Shown here: piece after piece, positions 54,785-62,958 of the stretch
Position numbering within the stretch: position 1 is the stretch's first letter
Layout of the letters: each line of letters begins with the position of its first letter
Source: BJHL01 sp040378885
GTDB taxonomy: Bacteria > Planctomycetota > Phycisphaerae > Phycisphaerales > UBA1924
Direction: 5' to 3'
Length of the DNA: 64,000 nt
Assembly: GCA_046316615.1 (NCBI GenBank)
Contig: JBKDAN010000052.1
Span: forward strand, 60,428-124,427
The notes under the pieces: generated by a model
What the model was told of the DNA's origin: nothing
Databases searched by the model: none
The model's input: only the letters and a program-made list of their open reading frames with translations
Position numbers and translations under genes: made by a program

Positions 54785-56047
54785 ATGAACACCATCGCCG
54801 CGATTGTCAGCATCGGAGCCGCATCGTCTATCGCGCTTGCGCAGGGGTGTGACTTTTCGCAAGTGACTGCGTTGTGCAACGGTGCGTTGGTAGGCCAGAA
54901 CGTGAACACGCCTGTGCCGGGGTTTGATCTCCAGATCATGCATCGCGGCACTGTGGTGTATCACCAGAGCTTCGGGGCGTGGTCGATCAACCGCGTTGCG
55001 AATGCAGATAGTTCGACAAAGACACTGTCGGGCGCGATGATCATGTCGGCGACTGAAAGCAGCGTGACGCCGTTCTCGTTGAATTCACGCATCAGCGACT
55101 TCATTCCGGAGTTTGACGGACTCAAGGCGGGAATCACGATCCGGCAAGCGTTTTCGCATACGTCGGGCATGCGCGAGTCGAACACCATCGCGAGCCAAAC
55201 TTTGACGCTGCGGCAAACGGCAGCCGAACTGGCTAGCGATCCCCAGTTGTTTGTCGCCGGAGAGGGCTTCGCGCAAGCTGGCGAGTACTTCTCGTATGGT
55301 GGCGCGAGCATGCATGCAGCCGGCGCTGCCGTGGAAGTGGCGACGGGCCTTGCGTGGAACACCATGTTTGAGCAGCGCTTTACCGGCCCGTCGCGCCTCA
55401 ACATGCCCAACACGCGCTTTGTGCTCACGACGCCCACCAATCCGCGCATTGCGGGCGGGTGTGAAAGCACTGCGAGTGAGTTCGGGCGATTCATGGAAAT
55501 GTTGCGTCGTGGCGGCGTCTTCAACGGTCAGCGGTATCTGTCGCGGCAAAGCGTGGAAGCCATGTTCACGCGCCAGTCGCCCGTGGGTGTGCCCATCCTC
55601 AGCACGCCGGTGCAGATTTCCCCCGATGGCGCCGACTACGGCGTGGGTGTGTGGCTCATCGCACGCGACTCCTCGGGCCAGCTTCGCACCGCTCTCGCCG
55701 CTGGCGCACGCGGCTTCGCATCGTGGATCGACTTCGAAGACCAGATCGTCGGCACATTCTCGACCGATGTTTCCGCGAGCGGCAATCTGCAGAATCTCTA
55801 TACACTGCTCATCGGCGCCGCCGAAACCGCTATTCGCGCCTGCCGCGACTGCGACCCCATCGACTTCAATCGTGATGGCGTCTTCCCTGATGATCGCGAT
55901 GTCATCGACTTCTTCGACGCTCTCGCGGGCGGCCCTTGCCCGCACGTGGTCTTCTGCGATATCGACTTCAACAACAATGGCGTCTATCCCGAAGACCAGG
56001 ACGTGATCGACTACTTCTCCGTGCTCGCCGGCGGTTCTTGCGAGTGA
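54785..56047 (+). CDS. Secreted serine hydrolase (class C beta-lactamase/DD-peptidase fold) with tandem dockerin module
   Basis: 420 aa from ATG 54785, giving a clean signal peptide (MNTIAAIVSIGAASSIALAQ); ATGs at 54743 and 54749 are alternatives. The fold is seen in FDLQIMHRGTVVYHQSFGAWS, the likely catalytic S-x-x-K in SSTK, ITIRQAFSHTSGM, and a Y-x-G-type motif in FSYGGASMHAAG; the final KTG-like region is not obvious. Such enzymes hydrolyse esters or peptides of D-amino acids. The dockerin pair (55850-56044) is DFNRDGVFPDDRDVIDFF and DFNNNGVYPEDQDVIDYF, the first unit being the most divergent in the window. Confidence 0.85.
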   Translation: MNTIAAIVSIGAASSIALAQGCDFSQVTALCNGALVGQNVNTPVPGFDLQIMHRGTVVYHQSFGAWSINRVANADSSTKTLSGAMIMSATESSVTPFSLNSRISDFIPEFDGLKAGITIRQAFSHTSGMRESNTIASQTLTLRQTAAELASDPQLFVAGEGFAQAGEYFSYGGASMHAAGAAVEVATGLAWNTMFEQRFTGPSRLNMPNTRFVLTTPTNPRIAGGCESTASEFGRFMEMLRRGGVFNGQRYLSRQSVEAMFTRQSPVGVPILSTPVQISPDGADYGVGVWLIARDSSGQLRTALAAGARGFASWIDFEDQIVGTFSTDVSASGNLQNLYTLLIGAAETAIRACRDCDPIDFNRDGVFPDDRDVIDFFDALAGGPCPHVVFCDIDFNNNGVYPEDQDVIDYFSVLAGGSCE

Positions 56048-56188
56048 CCGACTCGGGTTGCGAAGTAACGCGTTGATTTGTGTTCGTTTGGGTGGTTCAG
56101 CGACGTTTTCTGCCAGCCCCCTTAGATTGGCTTGTGCTTGCGACACGAGTCGCTATGCTGAGTTCAGTCTCATCAGGAGGGATGCTTC

Positions 56189-57592
56189 ATGAAAACTCGT
56201 GTACTTGTGTGCGCAATGCTGTCGGTCTTGGGTAGCGCGAGCGCGCTGGCCCAAGTTGTTGACGCGCGGCTCATTGTCAAAGTTGGGGACGTGACATCCG
56301 CCGGTCCGATCGTCGGGCTCAACGATCCGTTTACCAACGGAAGCGGCCAGCCCGGCTTTGTCTATAACCTCGCCGGTTCCGTGCGTGGCATCTGGATCGG
56401 CACCGGCTCCGTCTTTGACACGTCGGCCTTGCCCACCGTCACCGGCGGCGAGTCCACGATGGGCATCTCCGACGGCGGCAACTGGATCTACAGCCCATCA
56501 GTCAGCGGCGCGGACAGTGTCTATACCAACTTTGGTCCGCTGCTGGTTGCGGGTCAGCCTGCGCCGGGGTTCGCTGGACAGTTTTCGTCGTTCTCAAGTC
56601 GGCCGCGTATGACGCGCAACGGTACGGCGGCGTGGGTCGGCGGCGTGTCGCTCACAGCGGGCGGGGCAACCGCCACGCGCGTGTTCTATCTCAATCGCGA
56701 CCCCAGCGATCCCAGCAACACCGTGCGCACGCTTGCAGGTGGCGACGTTGTCCAAGGCGTCACGATCGCGGCGGCGGGCATCGGCTTTGCGTTTGACATT
56801 TCTGATGATGGCACTGAATACATCAACCAAGTGACGTTCACCGGGCCGACTGCGACCGACCTGGGTGTGGTCGTAAATGGAACCACCATCGTCATGCGTG
56901 AAGGTTCGCCGTCCACGGCTCCGGGTGAGAACTGGCAGGGATTCGCGATCGTGAGCATCAACGACGCCGGCGACTATCTGGTCATAGGTGATACTGACGG
57001 CCCCGCGGCGAGTGACGGCTTTATCAGCCTCAACGGCACGATGGTGGCGCGCGAGGGCCAGTTGATCGGCGGGCTTGCGCTGGGCGGCACGTTCGGTGCC
57101 GCCACGTTGGCTCCCTCCGGTGCCATTCTGGCCATCGGCACACTGGGCGGCGTGGAGTCGCTGTTGGTGTTTGACGGTGTCAATCCCGTCAGTGTCGTCG
57201 CCAAAGTCGGCGACACGCTCGACTTTGACAACGACGACCTCGCGGACGCGACGCTTAACGACTTCAACGCCTCCGCCTCGGTCGCTCCAGGCCTTGACAG
57301 CAGCATCGCTGGCGGCCGCTACGTCAACGTCGACATCACACCGATCGCCACGGGCGTGCAGGTCGAAGCCATCATCAACTTGGGCGGCCTGAGTTGCGAT
57401 CCCATCGACTTCAACAACGACGGCGTTTTCCCGGACGATCAAGACGTCGTGGACTTCTTCGCGGTACTGAGCGGTTCCTCGTGTCCTGCGTGCAACGACA
57501 TCGACTTTAACAACAACGGTGTCTTCCCTGAGGATCAGGATGTCATCGACTTCTTCAACGTCCTCGCTGGCGGCGAGTGCAGCCCCAGTTGA
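56189..57592 (+). CDS. Secreted repeat protein with tandem dockerin module
   Basis: 467 aa, ATG 56189 with AGGAGG 9 nt upstream. The signal peptide ends near residue 22 (SASALAQ). Repeats include ISDGGNWIYS, MTRNGTAAWVGG, ISDDGTEYIN and INDAGDYLVIG, of the N/D-x-x-G family. A Ca-binding-like DFDNDDLADATLNDFNAS precedes the end domain. The dockerin pair (57395-57589) is DFNNDGVFPDDQDVVDFF and DFNNNGVFPEDQDVIDFF. Confidence 0.82.
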   Translation: MKTRVLVCAMLSVLGSASALAQVVDARLIVKVGDVTSAGPIVGLNDPFTNGSGQPGFVYNLAGSVRGIWIGTGSVFDTSALPTVTGGESTMGISDGGNWIYSPSVSGADSVYTNFGPLLVAGQPAPGFAGQFSSFSSRPRMTRNGTAAWVGGVSLTAGGATATRVFYLNRDPSDPSNTVRTLAGGDVVQGVTIAAAGIGFAFDISDDGTEYINQVTFTGPTATDLGVVVNGTTIVMREGSPSTAPGENWQGFAIVSINDAGDYLVIGDTDGPAASDGFISLNGTMVAREGQLIGGLALGGTFGAATLAPSGAILAIGTLGGVESLLVFDGVNPVSVVAKVGDTLDFDNDDLADATLNDFNASASVAPGLDSSIAGGRYVNVDITPIATGVQVEAIINLGGLSCDPIDFNNDGVFPDDQDVVDFFAVLSGSSCPACNDIDFNNNGVFPEDQDVIDFFNVLAGGECSPS

Positions 57593-57610
57593 TGAGTTGT
57601 CACAGTTGTG

Positions 57611-57641
57611 CAAAAAGACCCCGGTGCAAGCCGGGGTCTTG
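57611..57641. terminator. Bidirectional terminator between convergent genes
   Basis: 10-bp perfect stem AAGACCCCGG / CCGGGGTCTT, 6-nt loop, with an A-run on the left (T-run on the minus strand). Confidence 0.87.
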
Positions 57642-57676
57642 TTCATTGGTGTGCAGGCTGCGTCGCTCTCGATGAC

Positions 57677-59182
57677 TCAGGCGAGCCGCTTCGCGATCGT
57701 CGCACCGCTTGTCAGTGCGCCCTCCATGTAGCCCACAAACTTGTAGCAGCTGTGCTCGCCCGCGAAATGCAGCCGCTTGGCGTGGGATTGTGCCAGGAGC
57801 GGGCCCGCGGTTGTCACTTGTCCTGGCGCGGGGAAGGAGTAGCCCGCGTTGATGTACGTAAATCCGGGCCAATCCATGAATCGAGTTTCCACAATGTGTG
57901 CGGCGTAACCGGGGTAGAGCTTCTCGTAGAGTTCGGCGTATGCCTTGTCGCGAGCGTCGCCAGCGAGCGCGCGAGCCTTGGCGGCGGCGTCGGCACCGGA
58001 GAAGGCAACGAGACACGCGGTGACATCCACAAGCGCACCTTCGTCCTGGCCGTCAGTGCCGTCCCACGTGCTTGAAATCAGATCGTCCGTCTCAGCGTAC
58101 TGGCTGAGGTTGCGGTCGCGCCAGAAACGCCGGGTAACGTGACTGAAGTGCTTGAGCGCCACGCCCATCTGCACGTTTCCTGCGAGAGCCTCTGGCAGAG
58201 CCGGGGTGATGGTGATCTTGTTCCACACGCTTGCCGGTACGGCGAGCACGACATCATCACAGGCGATCTCGCGGAGCGTGCCGCCTCTTTCGCTGCCGAA
58301 GGTGACAAGCGCATCGCTCTCGCGCAGGTCGATCTTCTGAACGGCAGCGTTCGTCTTGACGCGATCGCCTAGAGCCTCGGCAAACTTGAGGGCGAGTTGC
58401 TGGTTGCCGCCATTGCAGCGATACACCTCGCTCTCAATCCAGTACTTCTCGACACCGCCGCCTTTGATCGCAGTCAGCATGCCCAGATAGCTTGCTTGCG
58501 CGCATGGCACACCGTTGGTGCCCGCGGTCGTTGCATCAATTGCCCGGCGGGTAAGCGAGTCAACCTCGAGTCCGCGCAACCAATCCGCGATTGAGCGCGA
58601 GTCCCATTCCTTCGCCTTGGCATGCTGCCACGGTGCATCAGCGTCTACGCCGCGAGCGTCGCGATTGAGCAGGAAGAGCGACTTGTCAACCTGATCGCCC
58701 ACATACTCAATCTCTTCGCTTGTGAGCGCTTTACCGTCGATGATGTATGGCTCTTCCGCGTCACCATCGGCGCCGACGTCGAGCATCTCGAGATTGAACT
58801 TCTTGGCATAGTGGTTCCAGAGCGGGTGGTTACTCCCGATGAGTTCGCCGCCACCTTCGATGGTGCGATGCTTGATCCACTCCGCCCCGCACTCGCCGCC
58901 GAATGTAAAGACGCGTCCGCCCACACGATTGGTTGCTTCGAGCACGGTCACATGGTGTCCGCCAGCCAGCAATTCGTACGCGCAGCACAGCCCGGCAAAC
59001 CCGCCGCCGATCACGACGACACGGCGCTTACTCATGGCTTGCGCGGCGCGAGCGGGAGCGCAGCCGCTGAGCAAGGTCGCGCCGGCGGCCGCAGCAAGCA
59101 GCTTGACTGCGCGTCGGCGCTCCTCAAGTGAAGGTTGTGCGTGACGCTCAGAGAGGAATCGAGCAAGGATGTTGCGCGGCAT
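57677..59182 (-). CDS. Flavin-containing amine oxidase-type oxidoreductase with Tat/lipoprotein signal
   Basis: 501 aa. FAD-binding motif VVVIGGGFAGLCCAYELLAGGHHVTVLEA at about 55-83, followed by NRVGGRVFT, the amine oxidase signature. The C-terminal GEHSCYKFVGYMEGALTSGATIAKRLA is the second FAD contact. The N-terminus is ERRRAVKLLAAAAGATLLSGC: an Arg cluster that fits the twin-arginine motif, a hydrophobic helix and a lipobox Cys at 41, so it is probably exported folded by Tat and lipidated. Substrate is unknown. It converges on a dockerin gene. Confidence 0.88.
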   Translation of the reverse strand: MPRNILARFLSERHAQPSLEERRRAVKLLAAAAGATLLSGCAPARAAQAMSKRRVVVIGGGFAGLCCAYELLAGGHHVTVLEATNRVGGRVFTFGGECGAEWIKHRTIEGGGELIGSNHPLWNHYAKKFNLEMLDVGADGDAEEPYIIDGKALTSEEIEYVGDQVDKSLFLLNRDARGVDADAPWQHAKAKEWDSRSIADWLRGLEVDSLTRRAIDATTAGTNGVPCAQASYLGMLTAIKGGGVEKYWIESEVYRCNGGNQQLALKFAEALGDRVKTNAAVQKIDLRESDALVTFGSERGGTLREIACDDVVLAVPASVWNKITITPALPEALAGNVQMGVALKHFSHVTRRFWRDRNLSQYAETDDLISSTWDGTDGQDEGALVDVTACLVAFSGADAAAKARALAGDARDKAYAELYEKLYPGYAAHIVETRFMDWPGFTYINAGYSFPAPGQVTTAGPLLAQSHAKRLHFAGEHSCYKFVGYMEGALTSGATIAKRLA

Positions 59183-59233
59183 GCACAGAGTGTTGGCATG
59201 CTCGTTGGGCTGCGTCGGCGCGGGGCGGCGTGT

Positions 59234-60316
59234 TCACTCCGCCAACAGGATCCCTTCGTGCTTGAGGAGCCAGCGCTTGCGCTCCAAGCCGCCTCCATAT
59301 CCGGTGAGCGAACCGTCACTGCCGATGACCCGATGACACGGAATGACGATGGCGCGGTAGTTGCGTCCGTTTGCGAGCGCGACCGCCCGGACCGCCTTGG
59401 GATCACCCAAGCTCCGTGCTTGCTGCGCGTATGACCTCGTCGCGCCGACGGGAATGGTTTGCAGCATCGCCCAGACGCGCTCTTGGAACGCGGTTCCCAT
59501 CGCTGGAGCGAGGGGAACAGTCCAAGCTGTGTGAGGCTGTCTGAAGTAGGCTTCCATCTGCTTTTGTAGAAGTTGCAAGACCGGGTGAGCGCAGTGTGGC
59601 ACAATCGCCGCTGGTTGCGAGGGCGTGCCGAGACGCGCTCGCACGCGGGCAATCTCGCGTTCCATGCCTTTGCGATCGGTAAAGTCCGCGACCAAGAGGC
59701 CTTCATCGGTCGCGAGCGCGAGCATGTCGCCCAGCGGTGTGGAAAACGAATGCGAAGCGATGACACGCGAGTCGTGAGCGCGACTGGGCGGAGAGCCGAC
59801 AAGTCGATGTACCGCATCGCGAAAGCCACTGCTTGATGTGAAGCCCGCCTGTTGCTGTGCGACTGTCAATCGTCCTCGCTTTCGTGCGCCGTGCTGCTGT
59901 AAGTTGCTGACAACCAAACCGACGCGGCGATGTCGCTGGTACGCGGCGAACGTCATTCCGAGTGCAGCACGGAACTGTCTGCGCGCTGTCGATGGATCGA
60001 TGCCAAGGTCAAGCAGGTGCCTTGTCCGGATCGGTTGCGCAGGCACGCGTTCAATCAACTGGAGCAAGCGCTTGACGAGAGGGGTGCGCACGCGTGTCGC
60101 ACCCATCGGCTGGCAGCGCAGACATGGTCGAAAGCCCCGCAGCAACGCGTCCTTGGGCGTGTCCGCAAACTCCACGTTGTGGGCGCGTGCTTGGCGTGCG
60201 GCGCAGACGGGTCGGCAGAAGATCCCCGTGGTCTTGATGCACACGACAAATGCACCGTCAGCTTGCGGATCTCGCGTGGAGTACGCAGTCCAGCGAGATG
60301 TGAACGTCGACATCAT
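59234..60316 (-). CDS. ada: Ada-type methylphosphotriester/O6-methylguanine DNA methyltransferase and regulator
   Basis: 360 aa from ATG 60316 (60313 also possible). The N-terminal Ada zinc domain has IFCRPVCAARQARAHNVEFADT...GFRPCLRCQP (four Cys). It is followed by an AraC-type helix-turn-helix region (FAAYQRHRRVGLVVSNLQ...GFTSSSGFRDAVHRLVG), and the C-terminal O6-methylguanine transferase has the acceptor IPCHRVIGSDGSLTGYGGGLERK. All parts look intact. In E. coli Ada, methylation of the N-terminal Cys turns it into an activator. A perfect palindrome lies just upstream. Confidence 0.93.
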   Translation of the reverse strand: MMSTFTSRWTAYSTRDPQADGAFVVCIKTTGIFCRPVCAARQARAHNVEFADTPKDALLRGFRPCLRCQPMGATRVRTPLVKRLLQLIERVPAQPIRTRHLLDLGIDPSTARRQFRAALGMTFAAYQRHRRVGLVVSNLQQHGARKRGRLTVAQQQAGFTSSSGFRDAVHRLVGSPPSRAHDSRVIASHSFSTPLGDMLALATDEGLLVADFTDRKGMEREIARVRARLGTPSQPAAIVPHCAHPVLQLLQKQMEAYFRQPHTAWTVPLAPAMGTAFQERVWAMLQTIPVGATRSYAQQARSLGDPKAVRAVALANGRNYRAIVIPCHRVIGSDGSLTGYGGGLERKRWLLKHEGILLAE

Positions 60317-60350
60317 GACAAACGATAAGAAGTTCACAATGTGAACGTCG
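60299..60350. promoter_or_regulatory. Palindrome and direct repeat at the ada start
   Basis: GTTCACA-A-TGTGAAC (60332-60346) is a 7-bp inverted repeat just upstream of the ada ATG. Its right arm continues as TGTGAACGTCG (60340-60350), repeated exactly at 60299-60309 inside the first codons. A candidate binding site for Ada itself or another regulator. Confidence 0.55.
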
Positions 60351-60409
60351 CCGATTTTCGCGCATCAATGTGGGAAAGCCTGCGAACGCTCTGCGAACAA
60401 CGCCTCAGA

Positions 60410-60430
60410 TGTGGGTGATGACTACCCACA
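60410..60430. repeat. Inverted repeat in the 250-bp gap between ada and the Cys-rich peptide gene
   Basis: TGTGGGT (60410-60416) and ACCCACA (60424-60430) form a perfect 7-bp stem with a 7-nt loop. It lies in the divergent region and could regulate either gene. Nothing else clear is seen in 60351-60550. Confidence 0.45.
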
Positions 60431-60567
60431 AGAGATTATCCAGAACGCTTTGAAACAAGCGGCAAATCACAATATTCGCAGAAAATGCAAACGCGTCGCA
60501 GAGCGGCCTGTGCGTCCTTACCGAATTTATTACACTGTGATCAATCAGTTCTTCTAAGGAGATGTCT

Positions 60568-60759
60568 ATGGAAAATCGTGTGAACATGGTGATCTGCGTC
60601 GCGAGCCTGCTGGCTATATGTGCGGGTGTGGCAATGGGTCAGTTGTCACCTGCTCAGATGTCGTGCCCTGATCCGTGCGGCGGCAAGCGCGCTTGCCCGG
60701 CTGGCACGGTGACGGGATGTAACGCCGGCGTGTGTGTCTGTGAACCGATCTCGAACTAA
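60568..60759 (+). CDS. Small secreted Cys-rich peptide
   Basis: 63 aa from ATG 60568, chosen because AAGGAG (60557-60562) is then 5-6 nt upstream; ATG 60562 overlaps that site. The signal peptide ends near residue 25 (AGVAMGQ). The mature part, about 38 residues, has six cysteines: CPDPCGGKRACPAG, then GCNAGVCVC. No family is recognised. It starts a tight four-gene run with an anchored protein, a MauE-like membrane protein and a prepilin-type protein. Six Cys suggest disulphides or a metal site. Confidence 0.7.
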   Translation: MENRVNMVICVASLLAICAGVAMGQLSPAQMSCPDPCGGKRACPAGTVTGCNAGVCVCEPISN

Positions 60760-60796
60760 ATTGCACACGAGCCGATGCCGCACAAGGGGAAATCCA

Positions 60797-61705
60797 GTGA
60801 AATTGTCACAGAGTCCGCGATGGCGCACGATCATTATCGCTGCTGCGGCCGCAACCGTCGGCATATTCATGTATGGTCGAGCGGAGCGTGTCTCCGCCCA
60901 GTCCATTCAGGCTTCGCAGATAATGGCGGAACAGCGCAAACTGCCTCAGTGGCAGTTTGGCGATTTGATTGTCGTGCCGCTCGACGATCAGGCGACACTG
61001 CAATCCACGCTGCACGCGGCCATGGCTGCCCACACGTTCGGATTGTCAAGCCCCGCATCTGCAAGTGACGCAAAGGCGATGGATGCAGCACAGCTTGCGA
61101 CGGAGCTGTCGCAGTTCCTACATCTGCGATATGCAGATCAAGATGCGAGCGCGTACTTGTCCTGGCGACACGTGCCCGGCGTGGAGTGGTCTGATCGGAC
61201 ATGGCTGTCGTCGACCTGGTTTGCCGCAAAGGAGTTCGAGACTCTCACGGGCACCGCGCTGACTGACGATGTGCCCACGGAGCGCGCTTTCAAAGCACTC
61301 TTTGACAGCGCACTCAAACAGAGGTCTGAACGCAGAACGCTCGTGGGTGTGTGCCCCGATGGCGTACGCGTCGCAAAACAGGTTCAGACCGGGGGCAATT
61401 CTGAGTATCCCTATCTGTCTGTGGGTCGGCAGTCGCCCGATGTGTCCGACGATCTGTGGTATGGCTCACGCGGCGCCACGATGCGTCCGTGGTTTGCGTG
61501 CAAGGCTCGACGGCTCGCGCTGCTGCAACGCGGGTTCCAGGTGCCTGTTGCCGTGGTGGGGTTGCCGATGGTGAATGAAGCTGGCGAGCGGATCCCCGTC
61601 GTCACTGAGTGGTTCTTTGACGCTCCATCCTCACGATGGATTCTTGAGGCCATGTACATCAATAACTACGAGGGGCCGGATGACTTTGGTACACTCAATT
61701 TCTGA
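60797..61705 (+). CDS. Signal-anchored protein of unknown function
   Basis: 302 aa from GTG 60797 (AAGGGGAAATCCA upstream). The N-terminus has one hydrophobic segment (TIIIAAAAATVGIFMYG) then SAQSIQ, so it is secreted or anchored. The soluble part shows no known domain. Features include WQFGDLIVVPLDDQATLQ, CPDGVRVAKQVQTGG, a single further Cys (WFACKARR), and an aromatic-rich end (EWFFDAPSSRWILEAMYINNYEGPDDFG). Its last codons overlap the start of the MauE-like gene by 26 nt, so the two are probably translated together. Confidence 0.7.
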   Translation: MKLSQSPRWRTIIIAAAAATVGIFMYGRAERVSAQSIQASQIMAEQRKLPQWQFGDLIVVPLDDQATLQSTLHAAMAAHTFGLSSPASASDAKAMDAAQLATELSQFLHLRYADQDASAYLSWRHVPGVEWSDRTWLSSTWFAAKEFETLTGTALTDDVPTERAFKALFDSALKQRSERRTLVGVCPDGVRVAKQVQTGGNSEYPYLSVGRQSPDVSDDLWYGSRGATMRPWFACKARRLALLQRGFQVPVAVVGLPMVNEAGERIPVVTEWFFDAPSSRWILEAMYINNYEGPDDFGTLNF

Positions 61706-62180
61706 AGCGTCGCGGCGACTGAGTTGTGTCGTGCGTTCGATGACCCTTGACGTTGTCTTGCGGTGGGTCGTCGCTCTTGTCTTGCTCATGGCTGTAGCAA
61801 GCAAGTGTCTCTCACCCGGCGCCATCACCGCGGTTGCGATCTACCTGCTTGGTCGCGAAGCGGACCACGGGCTGATCGCAGCGTCGCTGTCCGCGCTGGT
61901 CATGATGGAGTCGGCGTTGGCGCTTGCTCTTATCACGGGCACATATCCCAGAGTGACAGGAATCATCGCGGCATGCCTTTTCGGCGCTCTGACGCTTGTA
62001 CTCGCCCGGCTCAGTATTGACCCAACCGCACCGCACTGCGCATGCATGGGCTCGGTCCATGGCGGCATGCTTGGCGAATCCCCGGGTCAGTCGACCGTTG
62101 GTGGGTTTATCCGGAATGCCGGGCTCATTGTGGCGAGCCTCATGATTGCCCGAGGGGCACGGGAAAGGGCCCCCGCGTGA
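61680..62180 (+). CDS. MauE/DoxX-like membrane protein
   Basis: 166 aa from ATG 61680 (GAGGGG 6 nt upstream); ATG 61740 is an alternative. Four to five transmembrane segments. The region PHCACMGSVHGG, between the last helices, resembles the CxCFG-type motif of MauE-like proteins, which are linked to disulphide formation in the methylamine dehydrogenase small subunit. Here it may act on the Cys-rich peptide of the same cluster (inference). GTGA overlap with the prepilin-type gene. Confidence 0.65.
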   Translation: MTLVHSISEASRRLSCVVRSMTLDVVLRWVVALVLLMAVASKCLSPGAITAVAIYLLGREADHGLIAASLSALVMMESALALALITGTYPRVTGIIAACLFGALTLVLARLSIDPTAPHCACMGSVHGGMLGESPGQSTVGGFIRNAGLIVASLMIARGARERAPA

Positions 62181-62908
62181 ACAGTCGAGCGTTCACACTG
62201 GCGGAACTGTGTGTCACGATAGCAATCGTGGCTGTGCTGTTGGCACTTATGTTACCTGCGATCAGCGCCGTCCGCACGCGCAGCCGCGCGAGTCACGTAC
62301 TTGCAGAGTTACAGGGCACGGCACAGGCAACGACGGTGTACGTGTACACATATCGAGACACGTTTCCATTTGCTGGGGTTGCGGGCGAACCATTCAAGCC
62401 CGTTGTGGTCAATGGTGTAGCGTCGACCCAGCAGTATCTGTACGCTCACGCGGCGTTTGTGCCCAATCTCGTTCGTCCATTCCTTGACAGGCAGCTCGTA
62501 TTGAGTTTTCTCGGGACCGACATGACGACCGAGCAGACCGCGGCATTGGTCGATGCGCCATCGCCCATTGCCCGATTTTGGCTGACGCAGACGACTGCAA
62601 CAGACTCATCGTTTTGGGTATTGGGCGGACCCGCGAACTTCTCGCTCGCGCGGGCTACGCGCGACAACGAAGTGCGGTTTCCATCACAGAAGGTGATGTA
62701 TCACAGTCTTCATATTGACCCGACGACCGGCCAGCGTGCGGTTGTGCAACATCGCTTCAAAGGTGTTGGCTGGGCGATGATGGACGGGTCGGCCCGAACA
62801 TTGCCGCGTGCGGAAGACATGACGCCGAGCTTTGCAAGACCCTGGGGCCTCGTGCCTTTGCGAGGGCTCGCGACAGAGCACGGCTTGTACGGCGTGGACG
62901 TGCGTTGA
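62177..62908 (+). CDS. Prepilin-type N-terminal cleavage domain protein (pseudopilin-like)
   Basis: 243 aa from GTG 62177, overlapping the upstream stop (GTGA). The N-terminus NSRAFTLAELCVTIAIVAVLLALMLPAI is a type IV pilin-like signal with the FTLxEL motif and the hydrophobic helix. The leader before the cleavage site has no typical Gly, ending instead in Ala. The rest is soluble and resembles the planctomycete 'H-x9-DG' type end (GVGWAMMDGSARTLP). No secretion ATPase is nearby. Confidence 0.75.
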   Translation: MNSRAFTLAELCVTIAIVAVLLALMLPAISAVRTRSRASHVLAELQGTAQATTVYVYTYRDTFPFAGVAGEPFKPVVVNGVASTQQYLYAHAAFVPNLVRPFLDRQLVLSFLGTDMTTEQTAALVDAPSPIARFWLTQTTATDSSFWVLGGPANFSLARATRDNEVRFPSQKVMYHSLHIDPTTGQRAVVQHRFKGVGWAMMDGSARTLPRAEDMTPSFARPWGLVPLRGLATEHGLYGVDVR

Positions 62909-62958
62909 GCCGCACGGGCACGTGTGGTAACCGTAACTGCGCGATTCTCGAACGATTC

